A stretch of DNA of 64,000 bases from an uncultured Phycisphaerae bacterium (GTDB lineage Bacteria; Planctomycetota; Phycisphaerae; UBA1845; Fen-1342). The notes beneath the pieces were generated by a model that saw nothing but the letters and a program-made list of their open reading frames with translations, was not told the DNA's origin and made no database searches. The DNA is taken from NCBI GenBank assembly GCA_937928595.1, contig CALGJV010000009.1, positions 104,669 through 168,668 on the forward strand. Direction: 5' to 3'. The position numbers were made by a program, and so were the translations under genes. Shown here piece after piece: positions 35,206 to 44,227 of this stretch. Numbering within the stretch: position 1 is the stretch's first letter; every line of letters begins with the position of its first letter.

Positions 35206-36147
35206 ATGACCGACCTCCCCACGCCGATCGCCGTCGAGCCCGCCGCGCCGCCGTCCGGCCGCGGCCGCGCCGCCGGGGTGCTCGCACTGGTGGCCGCGGC
35301 GACGCTGTGGAGCCTCAACGGGCCGCTGATCAAGCTGCTCGTGCAAGACGGCGTCGCGGGCATCACCATCGCGAGCTACCGCTCGCTGATCGGGGCCCTG
35401 CTGTTCCTGCCGCTGGCGTGGCCGCGACGGCGCACGCTGCGCGGGGCGGCGCGCGGGTGGCCGCTCGCGGCCGTGCTGTGTTTCACGGGCATGACGGCGT
35501 CGTTCGTGATCGCCAACGAGCTGGCGCCGGCCTCGAGCGCGATCCTGCTGCAATACACTTCGCCGATCTGGGTGTTCCTGCTGGCGCCGCTGCTGCTGCG
35601 CGAGCATCCGCGCAGATCGGAGGGCCTCGTGCTGATCCTCGCGATGACGGGCATCGGCATCATCGTGCTCGGCAGCCCGCCGGCGCACCTGCGGGGACTG
35701 ATCGTCGCGCTGGGCAGCGGACTGGGCTACGGGCTGGTCACGCTGACGCTGCGGGGCCTGCGGCGGGTCGACGCCCGCGTGGTCACGGCGCTGAACGCGC
35801 TGGGCTCGGGCGTGCTGCTGCTCGGGCCGGCGCTGGTGTGGGGCACGCCGGACCTCGGGCCGCGCCAATGGGTGTTGCTGCTGGTGCTCGGCATCGTGCA
35901 GTTCACGGTGCCCTACCTGCTGTTCGCTTGGGCGCTCCAGCGGATCGAGGCCCACAAGGCGTCACTGCTGCTGCTGCTGGAAGTCGTGCTGAACCCGATC
36001 TGGACCTGGGTGGCGGTGCGCGAGCAGCCGCCCGCGGCCGTGCTCCAGGGCGGCGTGCTGATCCTCGCCGGCGTCGCGGGACAGATGCTGCTGGCGGCCC
36101 GCCGCCAGCCGACGGCCGCGCCACCCCCCTCCGTGCCGCCCGAGTAA
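35206..36147 (+). CDS. EamA-family (DMT superfamily) transporter
   Basis: 313 residues with ten predicted membrane helices in two EamA repeats (about 22-155 and 165-300). Characteristic pieces are WSLNGPLIKLL, ASYRSLIGALLFLPLA and the second-repeat FAWALQRIEAHKASLLLLLEVV (two segments of one helix pair). This superfamily exports or imports amino acids, nucleotides or metabolites; the substrate is unknown. It is divergent from the M42-like peptidase. Confidence 0.85.
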   Translation: MTDLPTPIAVEPAAPPSGRGRAAGVLALVAAATLWSLNGPLIKLLVQDGVAGITIASYRSLIGALLFLPLAWPRRRTLRGAARGWPLAAVLCFTGMTASFVIANELAPASSAILLQYTSPIWVFLLAPLLLREHPRRSEGLVLILAMTGIGIIVLGSPPAHLRGLIVALGSGLGYGLVTLTLRGLRRVDARVVTALNALGSGVLLLGPALVWGTPDLGPRQWVLLLVLGIVQFTVPYLLFAWALQRIEAHKASLLLLLEVVLNPIWTWVAVREQPPAAVLQGGVLILAGVAGQMLLAARRQPTAAPPPSVPPE

Positions 36148-36247
36148 CTGCGCCCCCGCACGCGGCTCCACCACTCCGACAATCGGCCCTCCCGGCTCCC
36201 ACGCAACACGGTGCCGTCGAACTCGACCGCGCCCCGCTCACTTCCCC

Positions 36248-36490
36248 TCAATCATCATCGTCATCGTCATCGTCGTCGTCATCATCATCGTCATCATCAT
36301 CATCGTCGTCGCGGTCGTCCGCCTCGTGAACGCGGGCCGGGCGTTCGGTCCGGACGTGCTTGTCGCGATCGCGACATCCGGCCGACGGCACGGCGATTAC
36401 CAGCAGGATCAGCAGCAGCACAAGCCGGCCGCCGCACCGCCGGCACAGCCACGCCCACACCCTCCAAACCGTGGTCGCGTTCAGCTCCAT
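36248..36490 (-). CDS. Small lipoprotein ending in 20 aspartates
   Basis: 80 residues. The N-terminus MELNATTVWRVWAWLCR is followed by a Leu-rich signal helix and the lipobox P-S-A-G-C (about residues 35-39). The mature part is about 40 residues and ends in R followed by 20 consecutive Asp before the stop. AAGGGG lies about four bases before the ATG. It starts 26 bases after the EVE gene stop and probably shares its transcript. A surface poly-acidic tail would bind calcium or cationic ligands; that is inference. Confidence 0.65.
   Translation of the reverse strand: MELNATTVWRVWAWLCRRCGGRLVLLLILLVIAVPSAGCRDRDKHVRTERPARVHEADDRDDDDDDDDDDDDDDDDDDDD
36251..36310 (-). repeat. Asp-codon trinucleotide tract (20 units)
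   Basis: Twenty consecutive GAT or GAC codons fill this stretch. The GAT/GAC mixture is irregular, so it is not a pure microsatellite, but it could still change length in steps of three without breaking the frame. Confidence 0.9.
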
Positions 36491-36516
36491 CGACCCCTTC
36501 GCATCCGTTGCCGCCC

Positions 36517-36960
36517 TCATCCCCGTCCTCGCTTTCGTCGCGTCGGCGCGGGCCCGCCTGGTGACTCAGCACCGCCCGCAACCAGCCGCCGCCATTCCTC
36601 AACCGTCACCGGCATGACTGATAAGCGTCCCTGCCGCACCAGCGCCAAGCCCGCCAGCGCCGGGTCCGCCTTGATCTCCGCCAGCGACACCGGCCGCGGC
36701 AGCCACCCGGCGAACGCGAGTTCGACGGTCACGCCGCGGCCGTCGGCGGCAGGCTGCGGCGCCCCGACCACGGTGGCGCGTGCCACCACCGCCTTCTCGG
36801 CGCCGGTGTGATACACCAGGACTTCATCCCCCGGCCGCATGTTTCGCAGGTGCCGCTGCGCGAGCGCGTTTCGCACGCCGTCCCAGACGGTCCGGCCGTC
36901 GCGCGCGAGGTCGGCCGCCGAGTAGTCTTGCGGGTCGGACTTGACCAGCCAGCGCGCCAT
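36517..36960 (-). CDS. EVE domain protein
   Basis: 147 residues. The EVE (PUA-like) fold starts MARWLVKSDPQDYSAADL and includes VWDGVRNALAQRHLRNM, a typical GDEVLVYHTG and VVARATVVG. EVE proteins bind modified bases in RNA or DNA. I placed the start at the Met where conservation begins; a TATCAT box about 50 bases upstream may be its promoter. The longer open frame upstream is unlikely to be translated. Confidence 0.85.
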   Translation of the reverse strand: MARWLVKSDPQDYSAADLARDGRTVWDGVRNALAQRHLRNMRPGDEVLVYHTGAEKAVVARATVVGAPQPAADGRGVTVELAFAGWLPRPVSLAEIKADPALAGLALVRQGRLSVMPVTVEEWRRLVAGGAESPGGPAPTRRKRGRG

Positions 36961-37117
36961 CGCGTCTCGCGTCGTCGCCGCCGGCCGCCCGTGGCCCGCC
37001 GCCGGCGTGCGCATGATACCGGCCCCGGCCGTGCCCGCGAACGGCACGTCGCCGTGGCCGCCGAGGCACTCTCGGCCCGGCAGAGGACCGCTCTGATACG
37101 GTTGTGTCGCGGGGCGG

Positions 37118-38998
37118 TCAGGAAACGACCGGCAGCGGCCAACCCCCCGGGGCCGCGGCCGGTGGAGCCGCGGGCACGGGTGGTCGCACCGCGCTGTGCG
37201 GCGTATCGGGCAGCGCGTGCGCGGCGGGACCGCCGTCGCTCGCGCGCATCGGAATCGGACTCGTCGGCGGCGCGGACTTGCGCCGGATCGGGCCCCACAT
37301 CAGTCGCAGCGTCCAGCCCAGCGTGCGCCGGGCGGTCAGCAACGCGCCGCGCATGCCCATGACCTGCAGCACGGCGTCGGCCAGATAAAGGCGGCTCTTC
37401 GGACGCACCAGCGCCAGCAGGAACCGCAGCGGGTTGTAGAAGTAGAGGTAGGCCGCCAGGATGTTCAGCTGCTTGCGCCAGGGCTGCGGGTGGTGCGAGG
37501 CGACGACGTAGTTGCCGCCCAGCATGTACTCCCGGACCGGTCGGCCCGCGACGCTCTCGTAGGCCATGCCTGAGGTGAACGTCCCGGTGTAGAGCTTCGA
37601 GCCGGTTGCGGGGACGAGCATCAGCACCTGCAGATCGACCGCGCCGGCGCGGCGCAGCAGACGAACCTGATTCAGCAGGCCGTACGGCTGCGGACCGCGG
37701 CTGATCAGCGGCTGCGAGTCGTGGTGCATCATCATCGGCATGGCGCAGATGCCGTGCCGTTGCAGGAGCCGCAGCGCCTCCAGCGTGGTCGCGACGCTCT
37801 GGCCCTTCTTGACCAGCGTGGCGGTCATGTCCTCGACACCGAGCCACAGTGCCCGCACCCCCGCGCTCCGCACCGTCGGCAGGTGGTCGCGCATTCGCAG
37901 CGTGTCGTGGACCGTGACCTCGGTGCCCCACCGGATCCGCTTGCGGAGCGGCACGCCGTCGAGCTCGGTGCGGGCCAGGGCCTCGACGATCTCGAGCGTG
38001 CGCTCCGGTTTATTGAAAAAGTTGTCGTCTGCGCCGAAGTAGCTCCGCAGGCCGAACTCGCCGTACAGCCGCCGGAACTCGTCGACGATGCGCGCGCCGC
38101 TCTTGGCCCGGTGCTGCCGCTGGTTGTACGCCGGAATCGGGCAGTAGGGACAGGCGAACTTGCAGCCGAATGTCAGCACCAGCGAGGCGATCGGGCTGTA
38201 GCGGGCCACCCGCTCGGCCGGCAGCGCCCGGGCGGCGAGCGTCGGCCCCGCGCTCGGGGCCTCGAGCAGCCGGTACCCGAGCACCGGGTGCGGCAGCTCG
38301 TCCAGGTCGCCCAGCAGCCGCTGCACGCCCGTATCCACCAGCTCCTGCGCCACGCCCCGCCGGTCCGTGTGCGCGTACACCAGCCCGGGAACGCCGTCCA
38401 GCGCGCCCTGGTCGCGCGCCCGCAGGAACGTGCCGCGCAGCGACTCGCCCCGCCCGCGCAGCTCCAGCAGCGCCGCCAGCAGGTCGAGGAGCACGTACTC
38501 CTCCCCGGTCACCGCCACGTCCGCCCCCCACGGATCGTCCGGATCGGTACCGAACACACCCCACGGCTCGTAGATGGTCTTCGGCCCGCCCGCGATGATC
38601 AGCGGCCGCCGCGCCGGCTCGATCCGGCACGCGTCGCGGATCAGCGCCTGGCACGCCGCGGTGTGGAGCTGCATGCTCGACACGAGGAACAGGTCCGGCA
38701 CGCGGCCGTCGAGCTCCATCCGCGACGGCCGGAAGTTCCGGTTCCACTGCTGCAGAACGATCCGCGTCTTCTCGAACCCCGCGTCCACCAGCGCCGCGCC
38801 GATCGCGCGCACGCCCGCCGGGGCCATGCGCTGGGCCGCGTAAACGAACGGCAGCATGCGCGTGCGGTGGTCGTACGCGCACGCGATGACGCTCGTGACG
38901 TCGTGACCGGGCGCCAAGCGCCGCAGTCGCTGCAACAACGCGCGCAGCGCCCCCGCCGGCAGCAGTTCTTCTCCACGGGTACGGCGCGGCAGCTCCAT
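37118..38998 (-). CDS. Radical SAM protein with B12-binding-like N-terminus
   Basis: 626 residues. The N-terminal region (about 40-200) resembles a cobalamin-binding Rossmann domain (DLFLVSSMQLHTAA and IIAGGPKTIYEP). The iron-sulphur cluster ligands lie in CKFACPYCPIPAYN (C-x3-C-x2-C) near residue 260. A helical C-terminal region follows, then a Pro/Ala-rich tail. Such enzymes often do methylation or lipid modification; the substrate cannot be told. Met 38998 is supported by AGGAGG and an upstream TAGACT. Earlier in-frame codons are not convincing. Confidence 0.85.
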   Translation of the reverse strand: MELPRRTRGEELLPAGALRALLQRLRRLAPGHDVTSVIACAYDHRTRMLPFVYAAQRMAPAGVRAIGAALVDAGFEKTRIVLQQWNRNFRPSRMELDGRVPDLFLVSSMQLHTAACQALIRDACRIEPARRPLIIAGGPKTIYEPWGVFGTDPDDPWGADVAVTGEEYVLLDLLAALLELRGRGESLRGTFLRARDQGALDGVPGLVYAHTDRRGVAQELVDTGVQRLLGDLDELPHPVLGYRLLEAPSAGPTLAARALPAERVARYSPIASLVLTFGCKFACPYCPIPAYNQRQHRAKSGARIVDEFRRLYGEFGLRSYFGADDNFFNKPERTLEIVEALARTELDGVPLRKRIRWGTEVTVHDTLRMRDHLPTVRSAGVRALWLGVEDMTATLVKKGQSVATTLEALRLLQRHGICAMPMMMHHDSQPLISRGPQPYGLLNQVRLLRRAGAVDLQVLMLVPATGSKLYTGTFTSGMAYESVAGRPVREYMLGGNYVVASHHPQPWRKQLNILAAYLYFYNPLRFLLALVRPKSRLYLADAVLQVMGMRGALLTARRTLGWTLRLMWGPIRRKSAPPTSPIPMRASDGGPAAHALPDTPHSAVRPPVPAAPPAAAPGGWPLPVVS

Positions 38999-39023
38999 CG
39001 CTCCGATCCTCCTGGTAGCTAGT

Positions 39024-39239
39024 CTACTCCGCGTGCTCCGGCACCGCTGCGGCGTCACTCGCGCCGGTCACCGCGAGCCCGCTCAACCACGCCGCGGGCG
39101 ACTCGGCGGACGGCTCCGCGGCCCCGCCGCCTTCGCGGCGCTGCCGGCGCTCGGCCGCCTTCGCCGCCTTGCGCTGCTCGCGTTCGCGCTTCTGCTGTTC
39201 GCGGGCCCGCTTCTGAACCGAAGGTCGCTTTCTGGCCAT
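39024..39239 (-). CDS. Small basic coiled-coil protein
   Basis: 71 residues. The first 40 are a Lys/Arg/Glu-rich helix (MARKRPSVQKRAREQQKR onward) that resembles a small conserved protein seen in several bacterial phyla with unknown role. The C-terminus is Ala-rich. GGAGGAG precedes the ATG. The gene lies between the radical SAM and DUF6197-like genes on the same strand. Confidence 0.65.
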   Translation of the reverse strand: MARKRPSVQKRAREQQKREREQRKAAKAAERRQRREGGGAAEPSAESPAAWLSGLAVTGASDAAAVPEHAE

Positions 39240-39265
39240 ACCGTCTCCTCCGCGCCGCGTCGGCG

Positions 39266-39661
39266 TCAGCCGGACCCGGCACCCGCGCCGTTGCTCCCGG
39301 CCCGGGCCGCGCCGGTCCACACCGGCATGCGCTCGAGCCGGGCACGCAGAACGGCGAACGTCAGATCCGCACGGTCATTGAACGCTTGCAGCGCCGTCAT
39401 CGAGTCGATCGCCGTGTCGCGCACCGGCCAACCCGGCACGTGCCGCTTGCCCAGCAGGTGCCGTTCAAGCTGGGCGAACAGGACACGCGCCCGCTCCCAA
39501 CCGAAAAGATGGCATACCGCGCCCGTCAGATCCCACGCCACGGCGCTCGCGTCGTCGTACGCGACTCCGCGGCCGTCGGCATCCAGCGCCTCCACGGCGC
39601 GGCACCAGCGGCCCTCGTGCCCGAGGAGCTCCAGTAACCGCGCGCGTTCATCCGGCATCAT
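39266..39661 (-). CDS. DUF6197-like protein
   Basis: 131 residues. The pattern GRWCRAVEALDADGRGV, then SAVAWDLTGAVCHLFGW and SMTALQAFNDR matches the small DUF6197 family known from actinobacteria; no function is established. Two adjacent ATGs (39661 and 39658) could serve as start. It precedes the small basic protein gene by 26 bases and is likely in the same transcript. Confidence 0.6.
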   Translation of the reverse strand: MMPDERARLLELLGHEGRWCRAVEALDADGRGVAYDDASAVAWDLTGAVCHLFGWERARVLFAQLERHLLGKRHVPGWPVRDTAIDSMTALQAFNDRADLTFAVLRARLERMPVWTGAARAGSNGAGAGSG

Positions 39662-39720
39662 CGCAGTGTCACCATTCCGGCCACGCCTCACCGCTGCCGT
39701 GCGTAACCCGGCCCGATGAG

Positions 39721-39996
39721 TCAGCGGCGATTCGGGCGCCCACCGGCCGGCTTCGGCTGCGCCTCGTTGACCTTGAGCGCGCGGCCACCCAAGTCCTGCC
39801 CGTTGAGCGCCGCGATGGCCGCCTGGGCCTCGCTGTCGCTGCTCATCTCCACGAACCCGAAGCCCTTGCTCTGGCCCGTGGCGCGGTCGGAGATCACGGT
39901 GGCGCTCGTCACGGTCCCGTGATTCGCGAACAACTGCTCGATCTCGCTGCTGCTGACACTGAAGGCCAAATTCCCGACGTACAGCTTTCTACCCAT
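39721..39996 (-). CDS. RNA-recognition-motif protein
   Basis: 91 residues, a single RRM. RNP2 is LYVGNL and RNP1 is KGFGFVEM; the C-terminus is short and Arg/Gly/Pro-rich. These small RRM proteins of cyanobacteria, planctomycetes and others bind single-stranded RNA and are often cold-induced. The Met at 39996 with AGGAG upstream is preferred to the longer frame. The 477 bases ahead of it contain no gene, so a long regulated leader is possible. Confidence 0.88.
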   Translation of the reverse strand: MGRKLYVGNLAFSVSSSEIEQLFANHGTVTSATVISDRATGQSKGFGFVEMSSDSEAQAAIAALNGQDLGGRALKVNEAQPKPAGGRPNRR

Positions 39997-40473
39997 GTCC
40001 TGAACTCCTGGAGCCCGTCGACTGAACTCCACCGGATCGGCACGCGCCGCCGCCCGCGTCCGGTCCGGCGCCGCGGTCGAGACCCAACCCGGGCGCGCAC
40101 CCGGTGCGGTGCGACGCGACGAGTTCGATCCGGCCTGGGCGGGTGGACTCTGCGAGGGCGACGGTGAGATCGAGCGGAAACTGGATTCGCGGGCTCTCTA
40201 CGTTGCTGGCGGCCTGAGCCGCGGTCCGGCGCCCGGCATCGCAGCGGTGCGACCCACATGGTCGCGACGCCTTGCCACACCGGCGCGCCCGGCGAGCCTC
40301 CGTGATCAAACCCGTTCGGGAGAAGACACCCGCTTGGGCGGGCAGATCCTCAGGAAGAGGAAGGATCAGAGAAGTTCACTGCTGGGAGGATCATAGCTTC
40401 GCCCGACGCCCGCCGCAACCGCGAATCCGGAAATCGGCGGCCGAGCGGCCAATGAGGGCTCTACGATTCCTGC
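39997..40473. other. Divergent intergenic region
   Basis: The 477 bases separate the leftward RRM gene from the rightward DUF72 gene. The only site I can define is the TACGAT box next to the DUF72 start. I see no coding region; the small open frames here have no ribosome site and no conserved features. A long RRM-gene leader is plausible. Confidence 0.5.
40462..40467 (+). promoter_or_regulatory. -10 box of the DUF72 gene
   Basis: TACGAT ends six bases before the ATG at 40474. No ribosome site is present, consistent with leaderless translation. Confidence 0.4.
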
Positions 40474-41520
40474 ATGCGACGAACGTCGCGGCCCGACCCG
40501 CGCCAGCTCGAGCTCTTCCCGGCCGACGCTCCGACCGCGCCGGAGGCCCCCACGGCCCGCGCCGCATCGCGCGAACACCGGGGTCTTGCCGTCGTCGGTC
40601 CGGCGCCGACGTCGCCCGATGTCGCCGCGCTGGCGGCCGCTCTGCCGCCGCTCATCCACCTGGGCACGTCGTCGTGGTCGTTTCCCGGCTGGGCGGGGCT
40701 CGTGTACGACCGCGTCGCGACCGAAGCCGAGCTCGCGCGCGACGGGCTGGCGGCGTACGCACGCCACCCGCTCCTGCGCGCCGTCGGCCTCGACCGCACG
40801 TTCTACGCGCCGCTCTCCGCCGCGGAGTTTGCCCGTTACGCGGCGGCCGTGCCCGCGCACTTCCGCTTCATCGTCAAAGCGACGGACACCGTCACGTCGC
40901 CGACGCGGGTCGAACGGGGCCGCACCGGTGGTCGGGCGGCCAACCCGCAGTTCCTCGACGCGGCTCACGTCGCCGACACGGTCGTCGCCCCGCTCGTCGC
41001 GGGGCTCGGCCCGCACGCCGGACCGCTCGTGTTCCAGTTCGTCCCGCTGCCGCCAGCCATGCTGCGCGACCCCGCCGCGTTCGTCGCGCGCCTCCACGCG
41101 TTTCTCGCGCGGCTGCCGCGCGGGCCGCTGTACGCGGTCGAGCTGCGCAATGCCGCGCTGCTGACCCCCGACTACGCCGCCGCGCTGGCCGCGACCGGCG
41201 TCGCGCACTGCTACAACGTGCACCCCTCCATGCCGCCGCCCGACGAGCAGGCGCGGCACGTGCCGCTCGAGCAGAATCCGGCCCTGGTCGCCCGCTGGAT
41301 GCTCAACGCCCGCTATGACTACGAGGCCGCGCGGGCCGCGTACGCCCCCTTCGACCGGCTCGTGGACGAAGATCCTGCCAGCCGTGCCGCCCTTGCCGAC
41401 CTCTGCGGGCGCGCGGCCCGGCTCGGTCGGCCGGCGTTCGTCGCCGCCAACAACAAAGCCGAAGGTTCGGCACCGCTGACCCTCGTGCGGCTCGCCCGGC
41501 GGATCGTGACGGGTACGTAG
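40474..41520 (+). CDS. DUF72 (YecE-like) protein
   Basis: 348 residues. After a variable 60-residue N-terminus, the TIM-barrel DUF72 domain starts at IHLGTSSWSFPGWAGLVY and continues with FRFIVKATDTVTSP, PLVFQFVPLP and a C-terminal ARRIVTG. The family is widespread with no proven activity. It converges on imuB with 12 bases between the stops. Confidence 0.88.
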   Translation: MRRTSRPDPRQLELFPADAPTAPEAPTARAASREHRGLAVVGPAPTSPDVAALAAALPPLIHLGTSSWSFPGWAGLVYDRVATEAELARDGLAAYARHPLLRAVGLDRTFYAPLSAAEFARYAAAVPAHFRFIVKATDTVTSPTRVERGRTGGRAANPQFLDAAHVADTVVAPLVAGLGPHAGPLVFQFVPLPPAMLRDPAAFVARLHAFLARLPRGPLYAVELRNAALLTPDYAAALAATGVAHCYNVHPSMPPPDEQARHVPLEQNPALVARWMLNARYDYEAARAAYAPFDRLVDEDPASRAALADLCGRAARLGRPAFVAANNKAEGSAPLTLVRLARRIVTGT

Positions 41521-41532
41521 CGCCGCCGACCG

Positions 41533-43182
41533 CTACGCGAACACCCCGTGCAGGTACCACCGCCCGTCGGTCCGCGCGCGAAACACCCACAGCCGCCGCC
41601 CGTCGGTCGTCGTCACGCGGAAATAGTCCCGCCGCACGTCCGGCCCGCGCCACCACGCCGTCTCGATCCGTTCCGGCCCCTCCGCGTGCGCCACCACGTA
41701 TTCGCGCCCCGCCAGCGCCAGCCACGTCGGCGGTCCGTCCGGCACCAGCGCCAGCACCCGCAGCGGCACCGGCCGCGGCAGCAGCCGCACCGGCCGCGGA
41801 CGAACCGACCGCCCCGGGAGCGGCAGCGCAGCCGGCGCTGGTGCGCGTCGCGGGGCCGCTCCAGACGGCGCCGTCGCCCCGGCCTCGCACGCCGCACCCC
41901 CTGCCGACAACGCCCCGTCCTCTTTCCGCACCTCGCAGCCCGCCTCGGCCACCGTCACATAGCGGTACGCCCACTCGGGTTGGTAATCGTCCACAAGCTC
42001 CGGTCGCAGCACCGCTTCGGACCCCAGCCGCGCGGCCAACCGGTCCAGCAGTGCCGCCAGCGCTTCGTCGTCGTCCGGCGGGCGCGGATCGAAAAGTTCG
42101 CCCTGCGTCCCCCGCCAGCGCGACGTCTGCCGCGCAACCAGCGCCACGCCGAGCACGCCCGCGCCCGCGGCCGGGTCCACCGCCTCCAGCCGCTGGGCCA
42201 GCAGCGGCCGCACGCGCTCCGCGGTTCGCACCGCCCGCGTCAGGCCCACAGCCACGACCTGCGGCGGGCAACGTTCGTAGTACAGCACGCACTCGAGCCG
42301 CCGCAGCGCGCCGCCCGCGCGCACGACCCGGCCCAGAACCTCATCCAGCAGGCGGTCGGTCGCGGCCGCCAGCACCGCGCGATCCGCCACCGGCCCTTCG
42401 AACCGCATGCGGGCGGCCGGCACCTCGTCGGGCGCGTGCGCCGCCACGGGCTCGTCCGTTTCGCCAAGCGCCTGTTGCAGGCGCCGCACGAGCCCGGCTC
42501 CGAAGCGGGCCGGCAGCGCGGCACGCGGCAGCGTGAGCAGGTCGCCGATCGTCCGCACGCCCAGTGCATCGAGCTGCGCGACCACGTCCGGCTCGATCCG
42601 CAACGCCGCGGGCGAGAGCGGCGCCAGGTGCGCGACCGTCTCGCCCGGCGGCACGATGTGCAGCGCCGCATCCGGCGCGCGGGCCTCCGCCGGCGCCGCC
42701 GGGAACGTCTCGGCGATGCTGACCGCCAGCGCATAAGCGGCGCCGACCGTGTCGGCAATCGCCGCGCGGGCCCGAAAGCCCTGCCCCGCGAGGCCCGTCA
42801 GCGCCTCCTGCGCCAGCCGCCGCTCGCCGCCGAACAGCCGCGCGCACCCCGTGATGTCCACCAGCAGCGTATCCGGCTCGCGCGGCTCGACGATCGGGCT
42901 CAGCCGGATCGCCCAGCGCGCCAGCCGCCGCAGCGCCAGCCGGTCGCGCAACGGATCGTGCCCCAGCACCAGCAGGTCCGGCACCAGCGCCTGCGCCTGA
43001 CTCAGCGTGAGCCCGGGCCGCACCCCCCGCCGCGCCGCCGCCGGGCATGCCCACGCCACCACCTGCGACGCACCCACGGGCCGCGTCAGCGCCAGCGGCC
43101 GTCCGCCCTCAGCCCAGCCGGCGTCGCGCTGCGCCCGCTCCGTCGGCAGATACGGCAGGTGCAGACACAGGATCCGCCGCAT
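41533..43182 (-). CDS. imuB: Y-family polymerase-like mutagenesis protein ImuB
   Basis: 549 residues. It is a Y-family homologue lacking the first catalytic Asp: the N-terminus is CLHLPYLPTER where active enzymes have an Asp-rich strand, and LLVDITGCARLFGG occupies the palm motif. The C-terminus RRDYFRVTTTDGRRLWVF...GRWYLHGVFA is the ImuB signature. ImuB bridges ImuA, the beta clamp and DnaE2 in induced mutagenesis. Its start overlaps imuA by 74 bases. No dnaE2 follows in the window. Confidence 0.88.
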   Translation of the reverse strand: MRRILCLHLPYLPTERAQRDAGWAEGGRPLALTRPVGASQVVAWACPAAARRGVRPGLTLSQAQALVPDLLVLGHDPLRDRLALRRLARWAIRLSPIVEPREPDTLLVDITGCARLFGGERRLAQEALTGLAGQGFRARAAIADTVGAAYALAVSIAETFPAAPAEARAPDAALHIVPPGETVAHLAPLSPAALRIEPDVVAQLDALGVRTIGDLLTLPRAALPARFGAGLVRRLQQALGETDEPVAAHAPDEVPAARMRFEGPVADRAVLAAATDRLLDEVLGRVVRAGGALRRLECVLYYERCPPQVVAVGLTRAVRTAERVRPLLAQRLEAVDPAAGAGVLGVALVARQTSRWRGTQGELFDPRPPDDDEALAALLDRLAARLGSEAVLRPELVDDYQPEWAYRYVTVAEAGCEVRKEDGALSAGGAACEAGATAPSGAAPRRAPAPAALPLPGRSVRPRPVRLLPRPVPLRVLALVPDGPPTWLALAGREYVVAHAEGPERIETAWWRGPDVRRDYFRVTTTDGRRLWVFRARTDGRWYLHGVFA

Positions 43183-44224
43183 CGGGCCACTCCACCTCCA
43201 CCACCGCCCCGGGCCGCCCCCCCACCTGCTTCAGTACCTCGATCCGCAGCCGCACGCCCCCCGCCCGCCCGACCCCCGCCGTCACCCGCAGCCGCGTGGC
43301 GGCGAACGTCGGCTCGCCCCGCGAATCCGGCCGCACGATGAACCCCAGCCCGCCGCCGCTCTCGGCTGCCAGTTGCAGCCGCCGCGACACCGCCGCCTCC
43401 AGCCGCCGCACCGGCAGCACCACGGCCGCCACCGCCGTACACCGCAGCGCCTGCTCCGCCGCCCACAGCGCATCCGCCGCACCGGTCGGCCGCACCACCA
43501 GCAGCCGCCCCAGCGCCACGCCCCGCTGCCCCGCCCCCGGCGGATAGAAATCGCCGGCGCTGTCCACGTAAATCAGCCAGCGCGAACGGACGGTGGCGAA
43601 GGCGGCCGCGCGCAGCGCCACAACCAGCGCGGCCGCTCCCTCCGTCTCGCCGACCAGCTCATGCACGGCCCCCGCGCGCCAGCCGCCGCCCAGGGCCGCG
43701 TCGAGCTCCGCCAACCCGGTCAAACACATGGGTCGCCCGCCGCGACCGTGCTGGAGCTGCCGAATTCGCTCGGCCACCTGCGCCAGACGGGCCGCCCGCT
43801 CGGCGGGCGAAAGCAGGTCCGGCGCGGCCGGCCGATCCTGGTCGGCGCCGGCCGCGGGCAGGGCGGTATCCGCCGGGTCAATTCGCCGCACCCCGTGGGG
43901 GCGGGGATCCGTAGGCGGGGCCACCGGCCCCGGTGAGCGAGGGGTCTGCCGAATCGGTCCCGCGCGGACCGCGCAGACGGAGGCATGATGCAGATCCCTA
44001 CGGCCTTCCCCAACCGCCCACACGGGGCGCAGGTCACATTCCGATTCCCTCCAGTCCGGGGGCGACGTGCCGCCCCCGGGCACCCGATGTCCGCCGCACC
44101 CGGCCGCACCCCTCATCGAGGCCGGCTCCGCGGCGCGTACCACGGGCGCACCACCAGGCTGTCTTTCCTCCACCGGGAGCATGTCTCCGTTCCCTGTCGG
44201 GCGGCCTTGAGCCCCGCACGACAT
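43109..44224 (-). CDS. imuA: RecA-like mutagenesis protein ImuA
   Basis: 371 residues as drawn. The recognisable ImuA/RecA-like part begins near residue 140 (ERAARLAQVAERIRQLQ, GLAELDAALGGGWRAGAVHEL) and continues with WLIYVDSAGDFYP and LLVVRPT. The first 130 residues have weaker codon bias and may be untranslated; the true start could be an internal GTG. ATG 44224 fits the promoter, which places transcription start at or next to it. ImuA acts with ImuB in SOS mutagenesis. Confidence 0.7.
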   Translation of the reverse strand: MSCGAQGRPTGNGDMLPVEERQPGGAPVVRAAEPASMRGAAGCGGHRVPGGGTSPPDWRESECDLRPVWAVGEGRRDLHHASVCAVRAGPIRQTPRSPGPVAPPTDPRPHGVRRIDPADTALPAAGADQDRPAAPDLLSPAERAARLAQVAERIRQLQHGRGGRPMCLTGLAELDAALGGGWRAGAVHELVGETEGAAALVVALRAAAFATVRSRWLIYVDSAGDFYPPGAGQRGVALGRLLVVRPTGAADALWAAEQALRCTAVAAVVLPVRRLEAAVSRRLQLAAESGGGLGFIVRPDSRGEPTFAATRLRVTAGVGRAGGVRLRIEVLKQVGGRPGAVVEVEWPDAADPVSAPAVSADGAGAARRRLG

Positions 44225-44227
44225 ACC

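Noticed and set aside
30095..35209. A 1,704-codon open frame on the plus strand over mfd and the following genes.
   Set aside because: It is a GC-rich shadow frame: Arg/Pro/Ala-rich, no domains, and it overlaps well-supported genes (mfd, GNAT, M42-like peptidase).
43720..44109. A separate 129-codon gene on the minus strand within the imuA 5' part.
   Set aside because: Arg/Pro-rich shadow of the imuA region with no ribosome site; it overlaps the recognisable imuA frame.
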